18,595 nt of DNA from JAVKSL01 sp039583695. Lineage in GTDB: Bacteria; Actinomycetota; Acidimicrobiia; Acidimicrobiales; JAJPHD01. Position 1 is the first letter of the stretch. Each line of letters starts with the position of its first letter. Shown here piece after piece: positions 6,687 to 14,067 of this stretch. The notes below the pieces were generated by a model. It ran no database searches and was not told the DNA's origin. It saw nothing but the letters and a program-made list of their open reading frames with translations. The DNA lies in assembly GCA_039583695.1 (NCBI GenBank), contig JAVKSL010000055.1:1-18595 (forward strand), in the 5' to 3' direction. The translations under genes were made by a program, and so were the position numbers.

Positions 6687-8468
6687 TCAGGCGGCTGGTA
6701 GCCACAGGTCGGTGGTCCCGACCTCGTAGAACGAGTTGTCGCGGCTCTTTCCGATACGAGACGACCCCACGGCCTCGGCAACAGCCAGGGGGCGTGCGGC
6801 GTTGTATCGAGTCCCCCCTCCGACACGCTCACTTGCCCCACCCCCTGGATTCAGGGTGAGGGCAAGGTCAACCTCGCGCGAGCTCGGGTGGTAGGTGATG
6901 CGAAGGTTGGCCGCCCGGTAGACCGACTCGCGATCACCCCGGCGCATTTGGTCCATCGCCCCGGTCAGCCCCCCCAGCTCGTCCAGTAGCGCCAAGATGT
7001 CGACCGAGGTCAACTCTGGTGTCGGGTTGGCGCTGTTCAACTGGGCCCTCGCGGCGTCTCGCTGGCGGCGGAGGCGTCGGAGGCGATCAGCCACCTCGTC
7101 CTCCTCGATGGTCCCGGACTCCAACGCGTCGAGCAGCCGGGTGATCCGGCGCTCGGCCTCTCGACAGTCTCGTTCTGCCCTAGCGCGTGCTGGGTCGGCC
7201 TCTGTGCTGGCACGCACCATTGTCTCGACCGTCTCGCGCCGGCCCTGCGCAGACAACAGACTGCCGAGCCAGCCGTCCACGGTGGCTGCCAGCGCCCGCT
7301 CCGACACGAAGAGTCGCTTGGGATGGCCGTCGCCACGGGAGGGCAGTGCGTAGTCCTTGCGAATGCGGCACACGTAGCCCAAGCGCTGCTCGATGCGGTG
7401 CCCGCTCATCTTGCGCCCGCAAATGCCGCAGGAGACCATCCCGGTTAGCAGATAGCGGCCCCCTGACGGCTTGGAGCCGTGCGCTTGGCGGGCAGGGTTG
7501 CCTCCCTTCTTGCCAATGAGCGCCTGAACCGCCTGCCATGTCGCCTCGTTCACCAGCGCCTGGTGGCTGGGCGACTTTGAGCGCATCCATTGATCCTGCG
7601 CTGCCCAACACTGGGAAGTCCGGTAACCCTCGGCCGGCCGGTTGGGGTCGATCAGAGTCTCCCTACGTGGCTGGCGACCCCAGACCTGATAGCCGAGGTA
7701 GCGCGGGTTGGTCAAGATGGCTCGAACGGCCGAGCTCGCCCAGGCATGGCGGCTGCGGTGGGGGTTGCGGGCCGGATCGTGTTGAGATGGGCTGGGTACG
7801 CCGTCGCCGCTGAGGGCTTGCGCGATGGCCCGGTAGCCGTAGCCCGCCAGGTACATCGAGAAGATGCGGCTCACCACGGGTCCGGTGACTTGGTCGACCT
7901 CCAGGTGGTGCAGGCGCACCCCGAGGGAGGCCTTCTCCGGATTGGGATGTGCGCCGGCGTCCGCCAGGGTGTAGCCATAGGGCGGCCGGCCGCCGAGGAA
8001 GCGTCCCTCGCGCTCGGTCATGTCCGCCATCGCGGATCGGACCCGCACCTTGACCCGGTTGCGCTCGCCCTTGGACATGCCACCGAAGAGCAGCATCAAC
8101 AGGTCGTGTGCCTCCGACTCGGGATCGACCCGGCCACCTACCTCGGGCACCCACAGCTGCACTCCGTGGTGGTGAAGGGTTGGAAACGTGTTCTGGAACT
8201 GGTCGCCGTAGAAGGCGCGGTGGGGTTCGCCGATCACCAAGCCGTCCCATCGTCGCTGCTGGCTGGGCAGGGCATGGAGCAGGCGGGCGCTCTCGGGCCG
8301 GCGGGGCCACGGCACCGATCGGGACTGGCCCACGTCGAAGAAGTCCTCGACGATGACCCCGCCATGCGGCTCGATGAGCTCGCGGGCGCGGCGAGTCTGC
8401 CACCCCCTCGAGGCGTGCTCGTCCTGGTGGTCCTCTGTGCTCACCCGGCCGTAGAAGGCAAAATGCAC
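6687..8468 (-). CDS. Large serine recombinase (serine integrase)
   Basis: The 593-residue product has an N-terminal resolvase domain with YGRVSTEDHQ (nucleophile Ser10), DFFDVGQSRS and DGLVIGEPHRAF. GGRPPYGY (159-166) opens the recombinase domain, which includes AILTNPRYLGYQVWGR. A zinc ribbon follows with SCGICGRKMSGH, YVCRIRK and DGHPKR (three Cys and a His), then a charged coiled coil near residues 415-475 (AERRITRLLDALESG). Length and order fit large serine integrases that integrate phages and AICEs without host factors. Translation starts at GTG 8468, the codon giving MHFAFYGRVST; the preceding 54-residue ORF stops six bases upstream, so it is probably cotranscribed with the replication genes. 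It likely serves as the element's integrase. The attachment site was not identified. Confidence 0.93.
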   Translation of the reverse strand: MHFAFYGRVSTEDHQDEHASRGWQTRRARELIEPHGGVIVEDFFDVGQSRSVPWPRRPESARLLHALPSQQRRWDGLVIGEPHRAFYGDQFQNTFPTLHHHGVQLWVPEVGGRVDPESEAHDLLMLLFGGMSKGERNRVKVRVRSAMADMTEREGRFLGGRPPYGYTLADAGAHPNPEKASLGVRLHHLEVDQVTGPVVSRIFSMYLAGYGYRAIAQALSGDGVPSPSQHDPARNPHRSRHAWASSAVRAILTNPRYLGYQVWGRQPRRETLIDPNRPAEGYRTSQCWAAQDQWMRSKSPSHQALVNEATWQAVQALIGKKGGNPARQAHGSKPSGGRYLLTGMVSCGICGRKMSGHRIEQRLGYVCRIRKDYALPSRGDGHPKRLFVSERALAATVDGWLGSLLSAQGRRETVETMVRASTEADPARARAERDCREAERRITRLLDALESGTIEEDEVADRLRRLRRQRDAARAQLNSANPTPELTSVDILALLDELGGLTGAMDQMRRGDRESVYRAANLRITYHPSSREVDLALTLNPGGGASERVGGGTRYNAARPLAVAEAVGSSRIGKSRDNSFYEVGTTDLWLPAA

Positions 8469-8474
8469 CGTGGC

Positions 8475-8639
8475 TCAGGCCGCCCGTGGCTCCGGCTGGG
8501 GCCGGTCGTCGCGTAGCTGGCACAAGGCCGAATACAGGGCCCTGGCCAGCTCGTCGGTCAGCACTGGGCGCGGGGACGAGCGCACCCTGAGTGGTTCGGA
8601 GGCCGTCACCGCTCGCCACCACCTGGCGAGATGTCGCAT
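8475..8639 (-). CDS. Small ORF (54 aa) between rep and recombinase genes
   Basis: From ATG 8639 the minus strand encodes MRHLARWWRAVTASEPLRVR, then PVLTDELARALYSALCQLR and a proline-rich end, stopping six bases before the recombinase start and beginning 46 bases after the Rep stop. Its position in a tight minus-strand cassette and its regular amphipathic helix (LTDELARALYSALCQL) support it being expressed. No helix-turn-helix typical of excisionases is visible and I do not recognise the family. In this position a recombination directionality factor or a plain helper protein are both possible. Confidence 0.5.
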   Translation of the reverse strand: MRHLARWWRAVTASEPLRVRSSPRPVLTDELARALYSALCQLRDDRPQPEPRAA

Positions 8640-8685
8640 GAACCGACATGGTACCTCGATCGTGTGACTGATTCACGAGCCGCAC

Positions 8686-10230
8686 TCATGCTGGCAAGTC
8701 CCTTTCCTCGATCTCCTGCTGGCGAGCAGCATCCCTGGCGGTCCGGCGGTTGGCTGCGATGTCCTCGGCAATGCTGCGAGCTAGAACAGCCTCGCCAGGG
8801 GAGTGGCCGCGGCCGACATAGCGCCACTCGCCGACGATCACCACGACGTCCCCGTCGAGGCCGTTGCACTCATTCGGACCGAGTTGGCGGACTACTGGAG
8901 TGCTGGGTTCGAGGCCGAGGGCCGCCAGGGTGCGAGCGGTGTTCCAGTCCCGGCGGGCATGGCGCAGGGTGGTCAGGGTCGTCGAGTAGCGCCGGGACTT
9001 GGTGGAGAAGTGCCCGCCATAGCCCAACATGTGAGCCCAGCGCCTCAGCTTGAGTTCAACGAGGTCGGGATCATCGCCGAGGCTCCAGCACGTCTGGATC
9101 ATCCTGCGGGTGTGCTCCGGGACCGCCAGGGTGTCGAGGTCGCGGCTGGCGCCGGTGCCGTGACAGTCCGCACAGCGGCCAGCGGCGTGTCGTCCGGTGC
9201 CCTCACAGGACCGACAGCACAGGCCGGTGTCCAGCGTCGCGGTGCATTCGGCGCCCTTGGTGGCGTACTTGGCCACGTAACCGGCGACGGCTCCCTCGCT
9301 CAGATCGTCCACTTCGCTGACGGCCCGGATGGGGGCGATGTCTACCTCGGCGCCCCAGCGGATGAGCCGGGCACCGCCGGTGCTGGCTGCCTCGGGGCTT
9401 GCCGACTTGGCCTGAGCCGCGGCGGCTCGAACGGCGTCGGCAATCAGCTCGGCGGCTGCCCAGCCGGGAGGATGGACTATGGCGTCTCGCTCGTCGGGGT
9501 CGATTCCGTCCAGGCGGATGACCGCGTGGAAGTGGACCAGGCCCCTCGCTTGGTATTCGGCGACCTTGTCGAATGAGAGCCGGGCGACCTTGGTGAAGTC
9601 ACGCTGCGGTAGTCCAGCGGCGCTCGCAATGGTCCGGCGGAGCAGGCTGATAGTGCGATCCCAGAGCCTCGGGGCCTGCGCGTTCCAGATGACCGCGCCG
9701 ACGTAGTCGTAGGTGCGTGGGTCGAGAGGGGTGCCGAGGTCTGGGTCAGCCAGTCCGTGACGACGGCCACAGCCCGGGTCGGCGTGGGGGTGGCAGCGCT
9801 GGACCCGCTCGCCTGGGCCTACGAGCCGGTGATGGACTGCTCCGAACGACGGGGCCGTGAGGGTCACGAACAGCCGGGGATGGCCTCGTACGCTCGCCGG
9901 GACCCCCTTACCGCCAGCAAGCCCCGCCCGTAGGAGCTGGTAGGTGTCGGCCCGGTACACCTCCGAGCACGCCGGACAGCGAGACGAGCGTCGGTTTCCG
10001 CAGGGGATCAGCAGATGTCCCGTTGCCTCCGCAGAGGTGTCGTAGCAGCTCAGCACCACGCCGGTGCCGGCCTGTACCAGCCGTCGGCTGCCGGCCAGCC
10101 AAATCGGCTGGGCACACCCGCCGGACCGGGCTACCTGGGCGTGCCAGGCCCAGTAGTCCGGCCTGCCCGCGACCGCCAGTGCCTCGCCTAGCGCGCCCTC
10201 GTTCGGGGCCGGCTCCTCTCCGCGGGCCAT
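8686..10230 (-). CDS. RepSA-type replication initiator (HUH endonuclease)
   Basis: The 514-residue product resembles AICE/pSAM2 replication initiators. LFVTLTAPSFG (120-130) is rolling-circle motif 1. GLVHFHAVIRLDG contains HFH (233-235), the metal-binding HUH motif. YVAKYATKGAE (318-328) carries the YxxK/KY catalytic region that nicks the origin. Zinc-binding cysteines occur in PCGNRRSSRCPAC (C77, C85, C88) and as paired knuckles at C339/C342 and C353/C356. The family nicks one strand at the element's origin and starts rolling-circle replication of the excised form, needed for transfer and maintenance. Its ATG overlaps the stop of the ftsK-like gene as TGATG at 10230, so the two are translationally coupled. 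The origin was not located. Confidence 0.9.
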   Translation of the reverse strand: MARGEEPAPNEGALGEALAVAGRPDYWAWHAQVARSGGCAQPIWLAGSRRLVQAGTGVVLSCYDTSAEATGHLLIPCGNRRSSRCPACSEVYRADTYQLLRAGLAGGKGVPASVRGHPRLFVTLTAPSFGAVHHRLVGPGERVQRCHPHADPGCGRRHGLADPDLGTPLDPRTYDYVGAVIWNAQAPRLWDRTISLLRRTIASAAGLPQRDFTKVARLSFDKVAEYQARGLVHFHAVIRLDGIDPDERDAIVHPPGWAAAELIADAVRAAAAQAKSASPEAASTGGARLIRWGAEVDIAPIRAVSEVDDLSEGAVAGYVAKYATKGAECTATLDTGLCCRSCEGTGRHAAGRCADCHGTGASRDLDTLAVPEHTRRMIQTCWSLGDDPDLVELKLRRWAHMLGYGGHFSTKSRRYSTTLTTLRHARRDWNTARTLAALGLEPSTPVVRQLGPNECNGLDGDVVVIVGEWRYVGRGHSPGEAVLARSIAEDIAANRRTARDAARQQEIEERDLPA

Positions 10231-11213
10231 CAGATCCCGGCTCCTGGGTCAGCGGTGGCTGGCCACGCCGGCGCCGGGTTGGCGGTGGCCACGGCCGCCA
10301 TGGTCGAGTCGGTGACCAGGCACGCCCTGGCCCTCACGGGCTCTCGCACTCCGTCGATGCGCATGAAGGCGACGCCCGCCTGGGAGCGGGGGATCAGGTC
10401 ACAGCGAGCCCCCTGGTCCCTCGCCCCGTCGCCCAGCACCATGTCCACATGGGTTGCGTCGTCCAGGCGCAGGGCCACGCGGCAGGGGAACAGGTTGCGG
10501 AAGCCGACTACCTCCTTGCGGGGGTCCTGAAGCGCTGCCACCACGCAGACCCCGACGGCGCGGCCCTTGGTCAGGATCATGCCCATGGTGTTGGCGATGT
10601 GCTGGGAAGCCTTGCGGTCCGGTAGGTAGGCGGTGAGGGTCGCCAGCTCGTCGATGACCACTACCAGTAGCGGCTCCTCGACACTGGGCTCGTGGCTTCG
10701 CACACCGGCAGCGGCAAGGCGCGCGGCCCGGCGCTGCATCACGTCGACCACCCAGTCGAGCAGCGCAGCCATTGCCTTGAAGTCGTCCACCGCCAGCTTG
10801 GTGAACAGCGAACGGGCCGGCACCAGCTCCATGCCCCCCTTGGGGTCGATGCCGAACAGGCGCACCCGGCCGCTCGCCACCTCGGGGGCCAGGGCATGAA
10901 GGATCGAGTACACGAGCCCCGACTTGCCCGACCCGGTCGCTCCGGCCAGCAGGACGTGTGCGCCCGCAAGCGGGAGCTCCCAGACACTGCCGTCCTCGCA
11001 GCGCCCGACGGGGAGCATCCGCAGGTCTAGCCGAGGCTCGGCTGCGAGGGGCAAGACCGGGTGGATGAGCGGGTCGGAGTACAACACCTCGAGCAAGAGC
11101 CGTCCGGGGCTCGCTACCCTCACCCGGACGTCTCTGGCGCCCAGGGCGTGGGCCAGCGCTTCACTGGCCGCCTCGAAGTCGCCGGGGGACTGACCGGACC
11201 CGCCACGCCACAA
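10230..11213 (-). CDS. FtsK/SpoIIIE-type conjugal DNA translocase (TraB-like), motor part only
   Basis: The product (327 residues from TTG 11213) has Walker A GATGSGKS (91-98) and Walker B LLVVVIDEL (182-190), followed by RAVGVCVVAALQDPRKEVVG, typical of FtsK/TraB motors of AICEs that move double-stranded DNA from donor to recipient. Its first residues, GQSPGDFEAASEALAHALGA, match a point well inside full TraB proteins, where a two-helix membrane anchor should precede. A TAG lies in frame a few codons upstream of the TTG, so that anchor is missing here. A matching anchor is encoded on the other strand starting 16 bases away. As it stands this is a soluble, truncated motor, probably not functional in transfer unless reoriented. 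Confidence 0.88.
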   Translation of the reverse strand: MWRGGSGQSPGDFEAASEALAHALGARDVRVRVASPGRLLLEVLYSDPLIHPVLPLAAEPRLDLRMLPVGRCEDGSVWELPLAGAHVLLAGATGSGKSGLVYSILHALAPEVASGRVRLFGIDPKGGMELVPARSLFTKLAVDDFKAMAALLDWVVDVMQRRAARLAAAGVRSHEPSVEEPLLVVVIDELATLTAYLPDRKASQHIANTMGMILTKGRAVGVCVVAALQDPRKEVVGFRNLFPCRVALRLDDATHVDMVLGDGARDQGARCDLIPRSQAGVAFMRIDGVREPVRARACLVTDSTMAAVATANPAPAWPATADPGAGI

Positions 11214-11229
11214 GGAGCGACGGATCTAT

Positions 11230-11748
11230 TTGGGAGTTGCTAAGCCCGCGGCCGCCGCTGCCCAAGTTGGAACGGGTAGCGCCGAGGTGGTCCTTCTGGG
11301 CCGGCGCCACCCCAGGGCGGCCGCTGGGTTCGGCCTCCTGGTCGTGTTTTGGTGGGGATCGGCGGATCCCTCCGTTATGAGTCTTCTGGGCTGGGTCCTG
11401 CTAGGTGCGGCCGTCATCGCCGTGGGCCTGGCGCTGTGGGCGCTGGTTGACCATGCGAGCTTCGTCCGATTGGTCAGCGGGCCCTACCGGCGCCAGCGCC
11501 GGCGCGCCCACTACAAGCGCTACTGGCCCTCGCTGATGGCCACCCACGGCCTCTCTTGGGCACCCCATCCGCCTGCTAGGACGAAGCCGAACTACTCATC
11601 GCGGAGTCCGCTTCGGTCTGGCCGAGCGCCCGTCGGGCGGATGCTCGGGATGCCGGGCGGCAGGGCCGTCATCACGACGCCGCGCCCGAGGCGGTGGACT
11701 TGGCGGCGGCCACGGCCTGACCCGTGGGGCGGATCGAGTCGCAGCTGA
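11230..11748 (+). pseudogene. TraB/FtsK N-terminal membrane anchor on the opposite strand to its motor
   Basis: From TTG 11230 the plus strand encodes GRRHPRAAAGFGLLVVFWWG, a hydrophobic segment, then MSLLGWVLLGAAVIAVGLAL (second helix), DHASFVRLVSGPYRRQRRRA and HYKRYWPSLMATHGLSW. This is the arrangement of AICE TraB N-termini: RHP, two helices, a basic stretch and a (Y/W)-R-R-W-x-x-(L/V)-M-x-x-x-G-L motif, which should be followed by the GQSPxDF region found at the start of the minus-strand motor. Recognisable similarity stops near 11570; beyond that the frame is random-looking and overlaps the 11672-12013 gene. It could instead be a separate membrane protein, but a flipped piece of the translocase gene explains both halves. 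Confidence 0.6.
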
Positions 11749-12013
11749 ACATCACGCCGTGGCGGCCGTCCTGGCGCTCCCAGACCCGGGCGGTCAAGAC
11801 CTCGACCTGCACCGCCCCACCTACGGCGAGGTGCTTGGACAGACCAGATTCGGCCACGCCCACGCGAAGCACCTCGGCTCGCTGGTCGGCGACGACGAAC
11901 AGGTCGACGTCCCAGGTGATTTCACCGGAGAAGGGATCGGGCTTGGAGCGCTGGCGGGGCGGCACCGCCACGGTGAGGGTCAGGCGGCGATCGTCAACGG
12001 GGATCGACTTCAT
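11672..12013 (-). CDS. SCO3933-like small regulatory protein of AICEs
   Basis: The 113-residue product begins MKSIPVDDRRLTLTVAVPPR and continues ITWDVDLFVVADQRAEVLRV, AVQVEVLTARVWERQDGRHG and VMFSCDSIRP. This matches the SCO3933 family of small beta-rich proteins found upstream of traB in Streptomyces AICEs (IPVD start, near-terminal GRHGV). They are usually labelled regulatory but their role is poorly defined. It heads the minus-strand transfer/replication block, with the divergent XRE gene 217 bases away. In related elements the full TraB gene follows in the same direction; here the inverted anchor segment lies between. Confidence 0.82.
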   Translation of the reverse strand: MKSIPVDDRRLTLTVAVPPRQRSKPDPFSGEITWDVDLFVVADQRAEVLRVGVAESGLSKHLAVGGAVQVEVLTARVWERQDGRHGVMFSCDSIRPTGQAVAAAKSTASGAAS

Positions 12014-12230
12014 GGCACTTAGTTCCTTTCGGGTTCACAGGACCGGCATCTCCGGCCCGTTGGCCTCATGGCCGAGGCCGCAGGACCAGTGCACCGGGCT
12101 GAGCGAGGGCGCCGGAAGCTCTATGCCGTTGTCGCATCCGGTATGCAGATATTGCATAGGAGGCCACTTCCGACCTCGCCGGCTACACTGCGGATGGCAA
12201 TGGGCAAGCCCGTCGCTGCGGTCGGCTTCC
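12014..12230. promoter_or_regulatory. Divergent promoter region between the AICE core and the XRE/flavoprotein pair
   Basis: The 217-base gap lies between two diverging gene starts and should hold both promoters. It contains the palindrome at 12142-12158. TACACT (12184-12189) could be a -10 for the XRE gene, but no well-spaced -35 is evident. Confidence 0.5.
12142..12158. promoter_or_regulatory. Palindromic operator candidate TATGCA-N5-TGCATA
   Basis: A perfect 6-bp inverted repeat, TATGCA GATAT TGCATA, sits 73 bases upstream of the XRE start and 129 bases from the divergent start. Its AT-rich composition stands out from the GC-rich surroundings, and the size suits a dimeric XRE repressor. 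Binding by the adjacent XRE protein is inference. Confidence 0.5.
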
Positions 12231-13493
12231 GTGGCCCCGATTGAATCGCTCCTCCCGGTTCATCCCGGGGAGGTGATCCGTCTCGCTCGTATCGCACGCG
12301 GCGTCACCCAGGCCGAACTCGGCCAGGCGTGCGGGTACAGCCAATCTGCCATCTCCAGGATCGAGAAGGGAGGAGCTGGCGCATATGACGTCCGCGTACT
12401 TGCTCCGCTGGCCGCCGAACTGGACATCTCGCGCCAGCTCGTTGGCCTCTCACCCATCAGGCCCAAAGGGCGAGCCTCGATGAACCGCCGTGAGTTCCTG
12501 ACGGGCGCAGCCGCTGGTCTGGCTGTTGCTCTGGTGCCACGATCGGTCGCCCGGGGACGCGCGGCTGGGGGCGCAGGTCTTGCACAGGCCGCCGCCGTGT
12601 CTCCCACTGGGGCTGACCTCGACCAGCGTGTCGGCTATGCACACGTCGCCTACCAGCGGGGTGACTACGAATGGGTGGCAGAGGCCCTGGCGGGCCTCCT
12701 TGCGGACACTTCCGCCGGGATGCCAGACGAGTCCGACCGAGAGTTGGTCCTCGGGGCGCAGGTGTGGGCATACGTCCTGGCGGCGAAACTGACTACCAAG
12801 CTCGGCCTGTACCACGACGCCAAGGCCGCGGCGGATCGCGCGATCACCTTGGCCGCTTATGCCCCCTCGCCGGTCCTAAAGGGTGCCGCCAGCTACCAGC
12901 TCGCAAGCGCGGCCAATGCTGTGGGCGACGCCAAGCACGCAGAAGAAGTAGCTGTCGTTGCCGCCGACCAGCTGGGTCGCGGCCCGCAGGGGCCGGCGGT
13001 GGTGTCCGTGCGCGGAGCGCTGCTGCTGATCGCGGCCGTCGCTGCATCGACCGATGGCGATATCACCGCCTCCGGGCGCCACCTCGCCGACGCTCAGGTC
13101 CTGGCTGAGGAGTTGGGAGCCGATGCCAACCATGCCTGGACTGGATTCGGTCCCACAAACGTCGCCACCCACCGCCTGGCTGTGGCGCTCCAGCTCGACC
13201 GTCCGGACAAGGCAGTGGAGTTGGGTGTTCGGATCGTGCCGGAGAGATTTCCGACCGCACTGGTGGGGCGGCGCTGCCAGGTCCATCTCGACACCGCGAT
13301 CGCCCATGGCCGGCTTGGTGACGACGCCGCGGCTGCTGACCACCTCATGCAGGTCCGGAAGATCGGTCCGCAGGTCCTGCGTTACAACACCGACGCCCAT
13401 GCGCTGATCGAGGACCTCCTTCACCGCGAGCGCCGGTCTGCCACGCCGGGGCTGCGTAGCTTGGCGCGCTACGTCGAGTTGCCCGGGCGGTGA
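12231..13493 (+). CDS. XRE-family regulator with TPR-like C-terminal region
   Basis: From GTG 12231 the 420-residue protein has an XRE helix-turn-helix (about 13-70: GEVIRLARIARGVTQAELG, CGYSQSAISRIEKG), then NRREFLTGAAAGLAVAL (85-101), a Tat-like motif found inside this actinomycete regulator group. The rest is a long alpha-helical, TPR-like region with repeated alanine-rich helices (YQRGDYEWVAEALAGLLADT, HAEEVAVVAADQLG). The frame is open farther upstream, but that stretch overlaps the opposite-strand 11672-12013 gene and is not family-like, so GTG directly before APIESLLPVHPGEVI is preferred. It overlaps the flavoprotein gene by GTGA. Such XRE-flavoprotein pairs recur in Streptomyces and relatives. 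It probably binds the nearby palindrome and controls both directions. Confidence 0.85.
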   Translation: MAPIESLLPVHPGEVIRLARIARGVTQAELGQACGYSQSAISRIEKGGAGAYDVRVLAPLAAELDISRQLVGLSPIRPKGRASMNRREFLTGAAAGLAVALVPRSVARGRAAGGAGLAQAAAVSPTGADLDQRVGYAHVAYQRGDYEWVAEALAGLLADTSAGMPDESDRELVLGAQVWAYVLAAKLTTKLGLYHDAKAAADRAITLAAYAPSPVLKGAASYQLASAANAVGDAKHAEEVAVVAADQLGRGPQGPAVVSVRGALLLIAAVAASTDGDITASGRHLADAQVLAEELGADANHAWTGFGPTNVATHRLAVALQLDRPDKAVELGVRIVPERFPTALVGRRCQVHLDTAIAHGRLGDDAAAADHLMQVRKIGPQVLRYNTDAHALIEDLLHRERRSATPGLRSLARYVELPGR

Positions 13494-14020
13494 GCGAGCA
13501 GGTGCCTGGACGGCGCGTGCTGTACTGGGTGATGTGCGCGGCGCCGCCTGTGCTCGACTGGAAACACGCGGCCGACCAGCTGATGGGGCGGGGCTGGGCC
13601 GTCTACGCAGTCCCCACGCCGACCGCTGCCAGCTGGCTCGACCTTGACCGGCTGGCAGCCGTGACGGGTCACCTGGTGCGGGTTCATGCCCGACTGCCGC
13701 ACGAGCCCGATCCGCTGCCGCCCGCCAATGTGGTGCTCCTCGCGCCGACCACCTTCAACACCATCAACAAGTGGGCCGCCGGTATCAACGACACCGTCGC
13801 CCTGGGGCTACTTAACGAGTGCCTGGCGGCCCGCGTACCGATCGTTGCGGCGGTGTACTGCAAGCCTGCGCTCGCTGCTCACCCGGTGTTCCAGTCGAAC
13901 GTGGCCCTGTTGAGACACGCTGGAGCAAACATCCTTCAGGGGGAGGGATCCGTCGTCACCTCCGACGGAGGGTTCTCCTGGGCGGCAGTCCTGGACGCCC
14001 TAGACATCCCACGGCCGTAG
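13490..14020 (+). CDS. Flavoprotein (phosphopantothenoylcysteine decarboxylase-like fold)
   Basis: The 176-residue protein from GTG 13490 carries RRVLYWVMCAAPPVLDW, VVLLAPTTFNTINKWAAGIN and DTVALGLLNECLAARVPIV, then YCKPALAAHPVFQSNVALLR. APTTFNTINKWAAGINDT is the FMN-binding PASANT-like region of the flavoprotein/PPC decarboxylase superfamily, in the variant found beside XRE-TPR regulators in actinomycetes. The reaction and substrate are not known. It is translationally coupled to the XRE gene. Its stop lies 48 bases from the end of the IS110 transposase gene, so the insertion landed just behind it, and the gene itself appears complete. Confidence 0.78.
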   Translation: MSEQVPGRRVLYWVMCAAPPVLDWKHAADQLMGRGWAVYAVPTPTAASWLDLDRLAAVTGHLVRVHARLPHEPDPLPPANVVLLAPTTFNTINKWAAGINDTVALGLLNECLAARVPIVAAVYCKPALAAHPVFQSNVALLRHAGANILQGEGSVVTSDGGFSWAAVLDALDIPRP

Positions 14021-14067
14021 CTTGTCAAGAAGGGATCGTGGGGTGTGGAGAAATCGGTCACCGGTGG

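Noticed and set aside
7590..8516. A 308-residue plus-strand frame and a 340-residue minus-strand frame (7663-8685).
   Set aside because: Both overlap the serine recombinase in other frames and carry no family signal; they are GC-rich shadow frames.
8803..9576. A 257-residue plus-strand frame.
   Set aside because: Complement of the Rep gene, whose HUH and zinc motifs are clear on the other strand.
11724..12230. Upstream extension of the XRE reading frame.
   Set aside because: It covers the opposite-strand SCO3933-like gene and the divergent promoter region and is not family-like; GTG 12231 sits directly before the conserved region.
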